Positions 49,763 through 57,286 of a stretch of DNA of 57,286 nt are shown piece after piece. The notes below the pieces were generated by a model. The model saw only the letters and a list, made by a program, of their open reading frames with translations. It had not been told where the DNA came from and ran no database searches. The translations under genes were made by a program, and so were the position numbers. The stretch is from Ruminococcus sp. UBA3665 (GTDB lineage: Bacteria; Bacillota; Clostridia; Oscillospirales; Ruminococcaceae): the NCBI GenBank assembly GCA_002373165.1, contig DFJS01000007.1:1-57286 (forward strand), written 5' to 3'. Each line of letters opens with the position of its first letter. Positions within the stretch are counted from its first letter, which is position 1.

Positions 49763-50383
49763 TTAATTTAATAAGAAATCGTCAAGATCGTGAGTTCTGG
49801 TAAAAATTTCGCCCTCGATCTCCAGAGTATCGCCGGAAACGAAGCAATTCATTGCATTCTCTGACCAAGGGAGCATTAAATTCTGTCCGTCATACTCATA
49901 AGCATTGGGGTAATCATGGGCAAAATATCTATATACCATATTGCCCGTGATGAAAATCTGATATTCCTGCCCGGCATCATGATACAGGCCGTCGAGCGTA
50001 TCGAACACATGCGTTCCGGTCTGTGTCAGCACAACCGGCTGACCGTCGAGGGTCAGAGTTACAGAATTTTCATTGACTTCAATCGGAATTTCTTCCGGGA
50101 ATGTTCCCTGATAATTCATTGTAACGTAGCTTCCGTCTTCCCGGAACCATCTGTAATCCGTTTCGCCTTTCCAGATGCCGACAATTTTCTCCGGATTGGA
50201 CGACTCCGCCGGGAGAGTTCCCGGAACAGTTTCTGATTCCGGGAGTGTTTCGGCCTCTGTGACGGCCTGTATTTCCGTCACGGGTTCTGTGATCAATTCG
50301 GATGATGATTCTGCTGATTTTTTCGCACAGGCGGTCAGGAACAGACAAGCTCCTGCCAAAAACAGAACAAATTTTCTTTTCAT
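49763..50383 (-). CDS. Lipoprotein of unknown function
   Basis: The ATG at 50383 follows GGAGG at 8 bases. The signal peptide ends in the lipobox LTAC (Cys19); a Glu/Thr/Ser/Pro linker runs to about residue 62. A compact beta-rich domain follows (GIWKGETDYRWFREDG and later LMLPWSEN), resembling lipocalin-like or DUF5640-type domains, which measure deviation of a signal in a barrel; this resemblance is weak. It is the first gene of the lipoprotein-NUDIX-yezG group. Confidence 0.7.
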   Translation of the reverse strand: MKRKFVLFLAGACLFLTACAKKSAESSSELITEPVTEIQAVTEAETLPESETVPGTLPAESSNPEKIVGIWKGETDYRWFREDGSYVTMNYQGTFPEEIPIEVNENSVTLTLDGQPVVLTQTGTHVFDTLDGLYHDAGQEYQIFITGNMVYRYFAHDYPNAYEYDGQNLMLPWSENAMNCFVSGDTLEIEGEIFTRTHDLDDFLLN

Positions 50384-50408
50384 TGCAATTCCTCCAGTCG
50401 CAGTTTTT

Positions 50409-50437
50409 ATTATAGCATATTCCGGCAGATTTGTCAA
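50409..50437 (-). promoter_or_regulatory. Consensus promoter of the lipoprotein gene
   Basis: On the minus strand, TTGACA (50432-50437), a 17-base spacer ending in TGC, and TATAAT (50409-50414). It is divergent from the recombinase promoter 24 bases away. Confidence 0.82.
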
Positions 50438-50461
50438 ATCTGAAAAAATCCGGAAAACATC

Positions 50462-50490
50462 TTGCCGATTTTCCGGATTTGTGCTATAAT
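50462..50490 (+). promoter_or_regulatory. Promoter of the Xer recombinase gene
   Basis: TTGCCG (50462-50467), a 17-base spacer ending in TGC, and TATAAT (50485-50490), 28 bases upstream of the start. Confidence 0.68.
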
Positions 50491-50517
50491 AAAATAAAAA
50501 AGGGAGCTGATTTTTTT

Positions 50518-51516
50518 ATGCTGCATATTCAGCATGATGAAAACCCGGATTTTCTGAACGAATATATCACACATCTGTCCGTTGTCAAAGGCCTTGCCGA
50601 CAGTACTGTGATGGGCTATTATCAGGATGTCAGGCAGTTTCTGCGTTTCTGTCTTCTGAATCAGGCCGGAAACAGCCGCATCACGGCAGATATGATTCTG
50701 GAAACGGAAATCCGGGATATGACGATTGAAAATCTGAAAAAAATTACGCTGAAAGAAATTTATCAGTATTATAATTTTCTTTCCCGTGTCTGCGAGAACA
50801 AGGGCAAAATCCGATGCCGGAAGGGTTCTTCCCTGAGGAGTTTTTTTCATTATCTGACAACACAGGCCAGACTGCTGGAACATAATCCGACAGAAAATCT
50901 GGAAATTTCCAGTCCGCGGAATCCTCTGCCGAAATATCTGAATCTCAACGAAAGCATGGATTTGCTGGAAACCAAGGCGGATTCTGAAAATCCGGCAGAA
51001 ATACGGGATTATTGTATTCTGACTTTGTTCCTGAACTGCGGTCTTCGTCTGGGGGAACTGGTTGCGCTGAATCTGTCCTCGCTGGATATGCAGGAGGAAA
51101 AAATGCGCATCATGGGCAAAGGCAGCAAAGAGCGCATTATTTACCTGAACCAAGCATGTATGGCCGCGCTGGAAGAATATCTGGCAATCCGGCGCGAAAT
51201 CGAAACGCCTGAAATTTCGCTGTTCCTGAGCAACCGGAAAAAGCGCATCAGCCGCCGCAGAGTACAGCAGATTGTAGAAACTTCCCTGAAAGAAGCCGGT
51301 CTGGCCGGGCGCGGTCTTTCGACACATAAGCTCCGGCACACGGCGGCAACTCTGATGTATCAGCAGGGCGGTACGGATATTCTGACACTGAAATCAATTC
51401 TGGGGCATGAGAGCATCGCAACCACGCAGATTTACACCCATCTGGGCGAAACTGCCGAACGCGAAGCAATGAACAATTCGCCGCTTGCCGGAACAAAGCG
51501 AAAAGTCAAAACATAA
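50518..51516 (+). CDS. Tyrosine recombinase XerC/XerD-like
   Basis: The ATG at 50518 follows AGGGAG; the open frame extends upstream through the promoter. The 332-residue enzyme has an N-terminal SAM-like core-binding domain and a catalytic domain with all active-site residues: Arg177 (GLRLGEL), Lys201 (GKGSKER), His270 and Arg273 (HKLRHTAATLM), His297 (LGHESIATTQ) and Tyr306 (IYTHL). Chromosome-dimer resolution at dif is the usual role of a lone chromosomal Xer in Clostridia. No dif-like site or integrated element boundary is visible beside it. Confidence 0.88.
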   Translation: MLHIQHDENPDFLNEYITHLSVVKGLADSTVMGYYQDVRQFLRFCLLNQAGNSRITADMILETEIRDMTIENLKKITLKEIYQYYNFLSRVCENKGKIRCRKGSSLRSFFHYLTTQARLLEHNPTENLEISSPRNPLPKYLNLNESMDLLETKADSENPAEIRDYCILTLFLNCGLRLGELVALNLSSLDMQEEKMRIMGKGSKERIIYLNQACMAALEEYLAIRREIETPEISLFLSNRKKRISRRRVQQIVETSLKEAGLAGRGLSTHKLRHTAATLMYQQGGTDILTLKSILGHESIATTQIYTHLGETAEREAMNNSPLAGTKRKVKT

Positions 51517-51518
51517 TA

Positions 51519-51965
51519 TTATTCTTCTTCCGGAAAAATAACCACATCCCTGTGCGGAACCGGCGTAGAAAAGACAATCTGCGTTGATGTATTCCCGAAA
51601 TGCTGCAACTGTCCGATAAACTGGTCCAGTTCCTGCGTGCTGTGGAATGCGACTTTAATCAGCATGGAATAATTCCCTGTCACGCAGTTGCATTCCAGCA
51701 CATTGGGACATTCCGCAATGAACGGATAGAACTCCGGCTTCTGCCGGGCACTCAGCTCCAGACTGATAAATGCCGTAATATGATAGCCCAGTTTTTGCTG
51801 GTCGATTTCGGCGTGATAGCCCTGAATCAGTTTCTGGGCTTCTAATTTTTCAATTCTGGCCGAGACGGCCGGAGCGGACAAAAACACCTGTGCGGCGATT
51901 GCCTTCAGCGGCATTCTGGCATTCTGCTGTAAAATAGAGATTAATTTCTGATCGATAGCATCCAT
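51519..51965 (-). CDS. Lrp/AsnC family transcriptional regulator
   Basis: The ATG at 51965 has AGGAGGAG upstream. The 148-residue protein has an N-terminal winged helix-turn-helix, starting MDAIDQKLISILQQNARM, with recognition helix SAPAVSARIEKLE. The C-terminal RAM ligand domain contains VLECNCVTGNYSMLIKVAF and TPVPHRDV. Such regulators bind amino acids and form octamers. Its target is unknown. Its stop codon is 2 bases from the convergent recombinase stop. Confidence 0.9.
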   Translation of the reverse strand: MDAIDQKLISILQQNARMPLKAIAAQVFLSAPAVSARIEKLEAQKLIQGYHAEIDQQKLGYHITAFISLELSARQKPEFYPFIAECPNVLECNCVTGNYSMLIKVAFHSTQELDQFIGQLQHFGNTSTQIVFSTPVPHRDVVIFPEEE

Positions 51966-52121
51966 AAAAACTCCTCCTGATTCTGAAAAAAGCAAACAGC
52001 GCATAAGAGAGCATCCCCTGAAAAGGGAAACGCGCTCCTTTGCGCTGGATTTATTTATCTTATTTTTTAATATTTTAGCACAAAAATATGAACTGATGAT
52101 GAACAAACTTTAAAAAATAAA

Positions 52122-52601
52122 TTATTTTTTTGGTTTTTTCTCTGTTTTCTTCTGTGTCAGCTGTTCAAACTTAGTTTTACGATTCTGAACATCTTCCAGC
52201 CCCTGTTTAAAATATCCTTCAACTTCCTGAAAGCGTCCCTTGACATAATCATTTGTTGCATCACGGATAGCCTCAGATTCTTTTTGGGCCTTGGTGACAG
52301 CTTCCAGTGCGCGTTTTTTGGCTTCTTTGACAATAGCCTCTTCCTCGACAATAGCCTTGGCACGTTCTTCGGCCTGATGAATAATTTTCTCTGCTCTGGC
52401 CTCGGCTTCTTTGATAATTCTGTCGCGGTCGAATTCCACCATTTTGGCGTGTTTGACTTCCTGGGGAACATTCAGCCGGGCATCGTTGATAAGTTCGCGC
52501 AGGCGGTCGCCGTCAATCAGCGATTTATGCGCGGCAAAGGGCACAGAACCTGCTTTGTCCAGCAGTTCGTCCATATCGTCCAGAATTTCTTCAATACTCA
52601 T
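52122..52601 (-). CDS. Coiled-coil protein downstream of coaD
   Basis: A 159-residue, highly charged protein, mostly helical. A short N-terminal part MSIEEILDDMDELLDKAGSVP is followed by a continuous coiled coil rich in Ala/Glu/Lys (about residues 45-140) and a Lys-rich tail. It resembles subunit b or E/H stalk proteins of rotary ATPases, but with no membrane anchor, and similar genes sit next to coaD in many Clostridia. It may be a DivIVA-like scaffold; function is unknown. It overlaps coaD by 4 bases. Confidence 0.75.
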   Translation of the reverse strand: MSIEEILDDMDELLDKAGSVPFAAHKSLIDGDRLRELINDARLNVPQEVKHAKMVEFDRDRIIKEAEARAEKIIHQAEERAKAIVEEEAIVKEAKKRALEAVTKAQKESEAIRDATNDYVKGRFQEVEGYFKQGLEDVQNRKTKFEQLTQKKTEKKPKK

Positions 52602-53101
52602 GATTTATCCTCTCCTTGATGGCTTAATCTTTTCTGAATGGCATCCTGAATGCAGGCAGGAACAAAGGGGCTGATATCGCCGCCGAAATAGGCAATCTGT
52701 TTCACAACGCTGGAGCTGAGATACATATTTTCCTGACTGGTTGTCAGAAAGACCGTTTCTGCGCCGGCATACAGCACTTTATTGGTCAGTGCCATCTGGA
52801 ATTCATACTCGAAATCGCTGACAGCCCGCAGGCCTTTGACGATTGCCACAGCCTGCACGCGCCGGACATAATCCACAAGCAGGCCGTCGAGAATGTCAAT
52901 TACCACATTATCCAGATGTGCCGTTGCATCGGCAATCATCATCATGCGTTCGGTCGTGGAAAAGCTGGCCTGATTTTTGGCTGCATTGGTAGAGATCAGC
53001 ACAATGACCTTATCAAACAAAGTTGATGCTCTTGTAATAATATCCAGATGTCCCAGCGTAACGGGGTCGAAACTGCCGGGGCAGACGGCGATTCTTCTCA
53101 T
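52598..53101 (-). CDS. coaD: Phosphopantetheine adenylyltransferase
   Basis: Transfers AMP to 4'-phosphopantetheine, the fourth step in coenzyme A synthesis. The 167 residues match the family. The nucleotidyltransferase motif is GSFDPVTLGHLDII (TxGH, His18); GLRAVSDFEYEFQMALTN and the C-terminal SSSVVKQIAYFGGDI complete the signature. It overlaps rsmD upstream and the coiled-coil gene downstream by 4 bases each. Confidence 0.95.
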   Translation of the reverse strand: MRRIAVCPGSFDPVTLGHLDIITRASTLFDKVIVLISTNAAKNQASFSTTERMMMIADATAHLDNVVIDILDGLLVDYVRRVQAVAIVKGLRAVSDFEYEFQMALTNKVLYAGAETVFLTTSQENMYLSSSVVKQIAYFGGDISPFVPACIQDAIQKRLSHQGEDKS

Positions 53102-53661
53102 GATTCTGTCTCCTCTGCATTTATTTTTTCAGAAAATACTGATACTACTATTTTACCATAGAAATAATTTTTTTGCAAGATCAAATCAGAAATTTCTTCC
53201 GGAAGCTGACAGTTCATTTCATGTTCGGCGATAATTTTTCCGCCGGGCCTGAGAATCCGGCTGACTTCCGGGAGAATTTTTTCAAGCATCTGATTTCTGT
53301 AAGGCGGGTCGAGAAAAATCAGATCGAAACTTTTTTCCGGGCACAGCCGGAGAAACTGTCCGGCAGATTTCTGATGCAGTTCGGCAAAATCGATAAAATT
53401 TGTTTTTTTCAGATTTTCTTTGACAATATTCAGCGATTCGGCAGACTGATCGACAAACACAGTTTGTTTTGCGCCGCGACTGAGGGCCTCAATGCCGAGC
53501 TGACCGCTTCCGGCGAACAGATCCAGCACTCTTGCGCCGGGGATATCGAACTGAATTGCAGAGAACATGCCTTCTTTGACCCGGTCTGTTGTAGGGCGAA
53601 CGTCAAGGCCTTCCAGCGTTTTCAGCCGAATGCCCTTTGCTTTTCCTGTAATCACTCTCAT
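53098..53661 (-). CDS. rsmD: 16S rRNA guanine-966 N2-methyltransferase
   Basis: A 187-residue SAM-dependent methyltransferase. The N-terminal MRVITGKAKGIRL, the motif I loop VLDLFAGSGQLGIEALSRGA and the catalytic FLDPPY (motif IV) are diagnostic of RsmD. It modifies G966 of 16S rRNA during 30S assembly. The rsmD-coaD pairing is the usual order in Gram-positive bacteria. GAGGTG precedes the ATG. Confidence 0.95.
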   Translation of the reverse strand: MRVITGKAKGIRLKTLEGLDVRPTTDRVKEGMFSAIQFDIPGARVLDLFAGSGQLGIEALSRGAKQTVFVDQSAESLNIVKENLKKTNFIDFAELHQKSAGQFLRLCPEKSFDLIFLDPPYRNQMLEKILPEVSRILRPGGKIIAEHEMNCQLPEEISDLILQKNYFYGKIVVSVFSEKINAEETES

Positions 53662-53664
53662 AAA

Positions 53665-54357
53665 TCAAAACACCTCGTAATTTTTATTTTTATTATATAA
53701 TTGATATGCCAGATAACAGAGCACGGCTGTCCCCAGAGCACTCCCTGCAACGCCGAAATACAGAGTTATGATATTTATCAGCGAATGCATCAGAAAAGAA
53801 ATCAGAAAATAATTTTTCTTCTCATATCTGACGGATGAATAAATCAGCACGGAACAGGCTATATGCACGGCAATTGCAGTACAGTCATCGAAAAGCAGCA
53901 CTTCCATGCTGTCCAGAAATGAAATTTCCGAAATCATCTGCAAACGCTCCGGATTTTCTGAAATCAGTCCTGTTCCGGCGAGAAAAAATTCCCACGGATA
54001 CTGTGCCAATGCGAATAATTCCATGCCGCCGTGGCCGAGTCCGTAACAGAATGCATCTGTTACTCTGTTATACTCTGTCAGAGCATATCTGAACGCGAAA
54101 TATCTTCCGATTTCTTCGCAGAATGCGCCAATCAGAATTGAAACAGCAGTCCGGAACGCCCATTCTCCCTCCGGCGGAATCAGCAGATCAGATATTATTT
54201 TTCTGGGAACGGCAAGGATCATAAGAGTCAGAATTCCCGTCAGGTACGGTCTGATTCTGCCGTGATGCTTCCGGTATAAAAACATAAATATTCCGAACGC
54301 TCCGAACGTCCCGGATATTCCCCTGACGGCAAAGCCGATGATCTGCCCTGTACTCAT
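53665..54357 (-). CDS. YhfC-like intramembrane metalloprotease
   Basis: A 230-residue protein with seven or eight membrane segments. The motif pair FCEEIGRYFAFRY and YGLGHGGMELF resembles the YhfC family related to PrsW/CPBP, in which the EE pair and GHGG histidine are thought to bind metal. A third conserved region (about residues 190-200) contains LMHSLINI with another histidine. Its substrate is unknown. It overlaps uvrC by 4 bases. Confidence 0.75.
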   Translation of the reverse strand: MSTGQIIGFAVRGISGTFGAFGIFMFLYRKHHGRIRPYLTGILTLMILAVPRKIISDLLIPPEGEWAFRTAVSILIGAFCEEIGRYFAFRYALTEYNRVTDAFCYGLGHGGMELFALAQYPWEFFLAGTGLISENPERLQMISEISFLDSMEVLLFDDCTAIAVHIACSVLIYSSVRYEKKNYFLISFLMHSLINIITLYFGVAGSALGTAVLCYLAYQLYNKNKNYEVF

Positions 54358-56171
54358 TCCGGATTTTCCCCGTGCAGATAGAAATATAAATTTTCGGCAG
54401 TTCTGCGGGAAATTCCGGCTTTCTGCAATTCCGGAACACCGGCATTCCAGAGCATGTCTCTGGTTTTGAAATACAGCATTAATTTCTGCGCGGTTTTCTG
54501 CCCGATGCCGGGAACCTGAATCAGATCTGATGCAAAACTGTTTTTCTTATGCTTCTGATGCATATAAGCTACAGAATAGCGATGCACTTCGTCCTGAATT
54601 CTGGTAATCAGCCGGAAGGCCTCGCCGGAAACCTGAATTTCTCTGTCTCCTGCGGCGATAGCGCGTGTTCTGTGCTTAGAATCTTTCACCATGCCGAACA
54701 GTGCAATTTCCGGACAGAGTTCTTCCACAACGGGAGTCACGGCATGAACATGCCCTTTTCCGCCGTCGAGCAGAATCAGATCCGGCACACGGGAAAAATA
54801 CTCATCAGAATCATCATGCAGATGTGAAAGCCGCCGCCGGATGACTTCCTGCATACAGGCATAGTCATTCTGGGTCTGATTTTCCTTGATGCGGAAACGC
54901 TTATATGCTTTTTTCAGCGGCCGGCCGTTCTCGAATACGACCATTCCGGCAACCATTGCTTCAGATGCCAGATTGGAAATATCATACGCTTCGATATATT
55001 TAGGCATTTTCTTCATGCCCAGCAGTTTTCCCAGATCTTCCACAGCGAGCAGTTCTTTGCCTGTTCTGTTATTCTGGACTGCGATGGCTTCGGCAGCGTT
55101 TTGTTTTGCCATTTGCAGGAGTTCCATGCCGCCGCCTTTTTTAGGAACATATAATTTTATTTTATGCCCGGCCTTTTCTGCGAGCATCTGTTCTGCCAGA
55201 GGCATATCTGACAGTTCCTGTTCCAGCAGAATTTTATCCGGAAGTTCTGACCTTTCCTGATAAAACCGGAAGAAAAAGGCATCCAGTGCGGCATCCTCGG
55301 CCTGTTCGCCGAATTCATAATTCAGCTTGTCATATAATCTGCCGTTCCGGTACAGCAGTACAGAAATGCAGATTTTATCCTGATTATCTGCCATTGCAAT
55401 AATATCGGCATTTTTGAAATCATGATCCAGAATTTTCTGGGAAGCGGCGGCTTTTTCGACAGCCCGGATTCTGTCCCGGAGCAGGGCAGCTTTTTCAAAA
55501 TCCAGATTTTCGGCAGCTTCCAGCATTTCTTTCTGCATTCGTGCGACAGAATCCTGACTGCCGTTTTTCAGATACTGCACAGCCTGCCGGATGCGTTCCT
55601 GATAGGCTTCCTGCGGAATTTTCCCCTGACAAACGCCGATGCAGCGTTTGATATAATAATTCAGGCAGGGACGGGATTTTTTAAAGCACTGCGGAAACTT
55701 CCGGCGGCAGTCCGGCAGTCCGAACACGGTATTGACTTCTTCTACTGCCGATTTTGCTGTAAAACTGCTGGTATATGTTCCGATATAAATTCCTTCCGGC
55801 GTTTTATGCTTTTCGACTGTAATTCTGGGGTATGCTTCGTCAGAAATTTTAATATAGCAATATCCCTTGTCATCTTTAAGCAAAATATTATAATGCGGCT
55901 GATGCTGTTTAATCAGACTGCATTCCAGCAGCAGGGCTTCATATTCCGATGCCGTGACGATAAAATCATAATCCCATACATGCGAAATCATTTTTTCCAC
56001 TTTTGGCAGATGGCTGGCATTCAGACGGAAATAACTGCTGACACGCCTGTGCAGATTTTTGGCTTTGCCGATATAAATAATCTGATTCTGCTGATTTTTC
56101 ATCAGATAAACTCCCGGCGAATCGGTCAGCCGGCTTGTTTTTTCTCGCAGATAAGGCAGTCTGTCGTTCAT
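54354..56171 (-). CDS. uvrC: UvrABC excinuclease subunit C
   Basis: Makes both incisions in nucleotide excision repair. The 605 residues include the GIY-YIG nuclease at the N-terminus (PGVYLMKNQQNQIIYIGKA), a UVR domain (about residues 200-240), the RNase H-like 5' nuclease domain with YDISNLASEAMVAGMVVF and LILLDGGKGHV, and a terminal helix-hairpin-helix pair (IPGIGQKTAQKLM). GGGGGA precedes the ATG. It appears to head a set with yhfC, rsmD, coaD and the coiled-coil gene. Confidence 0.95.
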   Translation of the reverse strand: MNDRLPYLREKTSRLTDSPGVYLMKNQQNQIIYIGKAKNLHRRVSSYFRLNASHLPKVEKMISHVWDYDFIVTASEYEALLLECSLIKQHQPHYNILLKDDKGYCYIKISDEAYPRITVEKHKTPEGIYIGTYTSSFTAKSAVEEVNTVFGLPDCRRKFPQCFKKSRPCLNYYIKRCIGVCQGKIPQEAYQERIRQAVQYLKNGSQDSVARMQKEMLEAAENLDFEKAALLRDRIRAVEKAAASQKILDHDFKNADIIAMADNQDKICISVLLYRNGRLYDKLNYEFGEQAEDAALDAFFFRFYQERSELPDKILLEQELSDMPLAEQMLAEKAGHKIKLYVPKKGGGMELLQMAKQNAAEAIAVQNNRTGKELLAVEDLGKLLGMKKMPKYIEAYDISNLASEAMVAGMVVFENGRPLKKAYKRFRIKENQTQNDYACMQEVIRRRLSHLHDDSDEYFSRVPDLILLDGGKGHVHAVTPVVEELCPEIALFGMVKDSKHRTRAIAAGDREIQVSGEAFRLITRIQDEVHRYSVAYMHQKHKKNSFASDLIQVPGIGQKTAQKLMLYFKTRDMLWNAGVPELQKAGISRRTAENLYFYLHGENPE

Positions 56172-56231
56172 GGAAAAAATCCCCCGTTTCTGAAATCTGC
56201 CCCTTTGCGGTGCATCGGGGCAGAACTGAAT

Positions 56232-56852
56232 TTATTCATCAAAGAAAGAACTTTTATATTTATATTCTTTGGCGCGGTCGCCGTGGCAGTCGATCATAAT
56301 TCTTTCCTGTGAAATCAGAAATCTGATAATCGAGAAAAATATCACATATGCTACAGAATTGGCCAGCAGTGACACATAGACATGCAGTCCGAAAATTACC
56401 CCGAACATGCCGGAAAGAATAATCACTTCCGCAATGATAATTGCAATTTCCAGCGATCTGTTTTTTGGCTCCAGTGACAGATAAGTAAAACAAATCGCAG
56501 CTGAAAAAATAGAATGCCATAAATTCAACGCCATCGACCCGTTATTATAAAACGGAATTTTATCTGCATTAAAATCCATAATCATGATGACGACTTCTGT
56601 TATCAGATAAACCAGCATGGCAAGCTTCATGAGATATCTGTGCCGGACAATTTTATGAAAATTCAGCAGAGAAAACAGCATGAAGACAAAACCGCCTGTC
56701 TCGACTGTATATGCCGCAATTTCCAGCGGCACAATCTCCAGATTATGCCGTGCAATCGACCAGTGATACACCCATGCCATCAGCGCAAATAACAGAAACA
56801 GAATATTGGCGTACTGTCCGAAGATAAAACAACGCTTTAATTTCGGATGCAT
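56232..56852 (-). CDS. Integral membrane protein, unknown
   Basis: A 206-residue protein with about six membrane segments. AGGAG precedes the ATG. Between them are short charged loops, and the C-terminal tail is basic then acidic (DRAKEYKYKSSFFDE). No family was recognised with confidence. It lies 6 bases downstream of purD and is probably co-transcribed. A hairpin CTGCCCC / GGGGCAG lies between it and uvrC (56197-56223) but lacks a T run. Confidence 0.65.
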   Translation of the reverse strand: MHPKLKRCFIFGQYANILFLLFALMAWVYHWSIARHNLEIVPLEIAAYTVETGGFVFMLFSLLNFHKIVRHRYLMKLAMLVYLITEVVIMIMDFNADKIPFYNNGSMALNLWHSIFSAAICFTYLSLEPKNRSLEIAIIIAEVIILSGMFGVIFGLHVYVSLLANSVAYVIFFSIIRFLISQERIMIDCHGDRAKEYKYKSSFFDE

Positions 56853-56858
56853 GATGCC

Positions 56859-57286
56859 TTACTCCTGTCCGGCCTGCAAAGCGCGTCTGCCGATATCATG
56901 GCGATAATGCATTTTTTCAAAACTGATAAGTCCGGCACTCTGATAGGCCTGATGCAGAGCATGTTCCAGTGTATCGCCGGTTGCCGTTACGCCGAGCACA
57001 CGGCCGCCGGCTGTTAGGAATGTTTCATCATTGAATTTAGTTCCGGCATGATAGACAAATGCACCCGGCACCTGACCTGTTTTATCCAGGCCGGAAATTT
57101 CCTTGCCGCTTTCGTACTTGACAGGATAACCGCCGCTGGCCAGAACAACACAGGCCGCAGATTCGTTTTTCCAGCTGACAGGAAGCTGATTCAGTGTGCC
57201 GTCATAAACGGCCTGCATAATATCAATCAGATCAGTTTCCAGAAGCGGCAGAACTACCTGTGTTTCAGGGTCGCCGAAACGGCAGT
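56859..57286 (-). CDS. purD: Phosphoribosylamine-glycine ligase, C-terminal part
   Basis: The frame is open to the window edge, giving about 142 C-terminal residues. They contain RFGDPETQVVLPLL (ATP-grasp metal site) and CVVLASGGYPVKYESGKEI, then LTAGGRVLGVTATGDTLEHA, diagnostic of PurD (GARS), which joins phosphoribosylamine and glycine in purine synthesis. The N-terminal and central ATP-grasp parts lie outside the window. Confidence 0.93.
   Translation of the reverse strand, partial: CRFGDPETQVVLPLLETDLIDIMQAVYDGTLNQLPVSWKNESAACVVLASGGYPVKYESGKEISGLDKTGQVPGAFVYHAGTKFNDETFLTAGGRVLGVTATGDTLEHALHQAYQSAGLISFEKMHYRHDIGRRALQAGQE

Noticed and set aside
50518..51516. The Xer recombinase as integrase of a mobile element
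   Set aside because: No attachment-site repeats, excisionase, tRNA target or phage genes are nearby; the flanks are housekeeping genes.

Overview
The window looks like a chromosomal segment of a ruminococcal member of the Clostridia (Oscillospiraceae, Ruminococcus-like). Base composition is moderate by eye. Shine-Dalgarno sites are strong (AGGAGG/AAAGGAG) and sigma-A promoters are very regular, usually with 17-bp spacing. The gene order miaB-ylbF-mutS-mutL-miaA-hfq and ylmE-sepF-ylmH-divIVA-ileS-lspA-rluD is typical of Firmicutes. Two secreted proteins end in type I dockerins, which points to a cellulosome-forming plant-fibre degrader. An alpha/beta-type small acid-soluble spore protein lies between them. 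No rRNA, tRNA, CRISPR array, prophage or complete insertion sequence was seen.

Layout. 1-0.3 kb: the 3' end of a sugar ABC permease gene. 0.3-9 kb (minus): parC; an anchored GH25 lysozyme with a DUF3810 protein; a large polytopic membrane protein; and the beta and gamma subunits of a Na+-pumping decarboxylase. 9.2-10.7 kb (plus): mscS and a YqeG-like HAD phosphatase. 10.8-12 kb (minus): an esterase-like lipoprotein. 12.2-14.7 kb (plus): xylB, a TraX-family protein and a small membrane protein. 14.7-15.8 kb (minus): pta. 16-20.7 kb (plus): a DUF2975/HTH/DUF2809 operon, a secreted acidic peptide with a DUF4173 membrane protein and a radical SAM protein, and an AT-rich orphan. 20.8-22.6 kb (minus): a split transketolase. 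22.9-41.4 kb (minus): a long, almost gapless run of tRNA-modification, mismatch-repair, hfq and cell-division genes. 41.5-46 kb (minus): a methyltransferase, a dockerin PL9 pectate lyase, the SASP and a dockerin LRR protein. 46.3-47.2 kb (plus): a PfkB kinase. 47.2-50.4 kb (minus): a sirtuin, thiT under a TPP riboswitch, a YezG-like protein, a NUDIX hydrolase and a lipoprotein. 50.5-51.5 kb (plus): a Xer recombinase. 51.5-57.3 kb (minus): an Lrp regulator, a coiled-coil protein, coaD, rsmD, a YhfC-like protease, uvrC, a membrane protein and partial purD.

The most unusual feature is a pair of nearly identical non-coding elements (17042-17312 and 22655-22943) in inverted orientation. Each sits exactly at the 3' end of an unrelated gene and replaces its end with the same tail, FQSTPKR-stop. 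Each also carries a conserved 17-bp-spaced promoter that fires back antisense into that gene, over a nested three-stem palindrome. This could be a small mobile element, possibly derived from IS200/IS605, that has specialised in gene 3' ends and encodes a structured antisense RNA.

Metabolic reading: xylB, the split transketolase, the PfkB kinase and pta outline pentose use through the pentose phosphate pathway to acetyl-phosphate. The decarboxylase subunits suggest Na+-coupled decarboxylation. The dockerin proteins provide plant cell-wall attack outside the cell.
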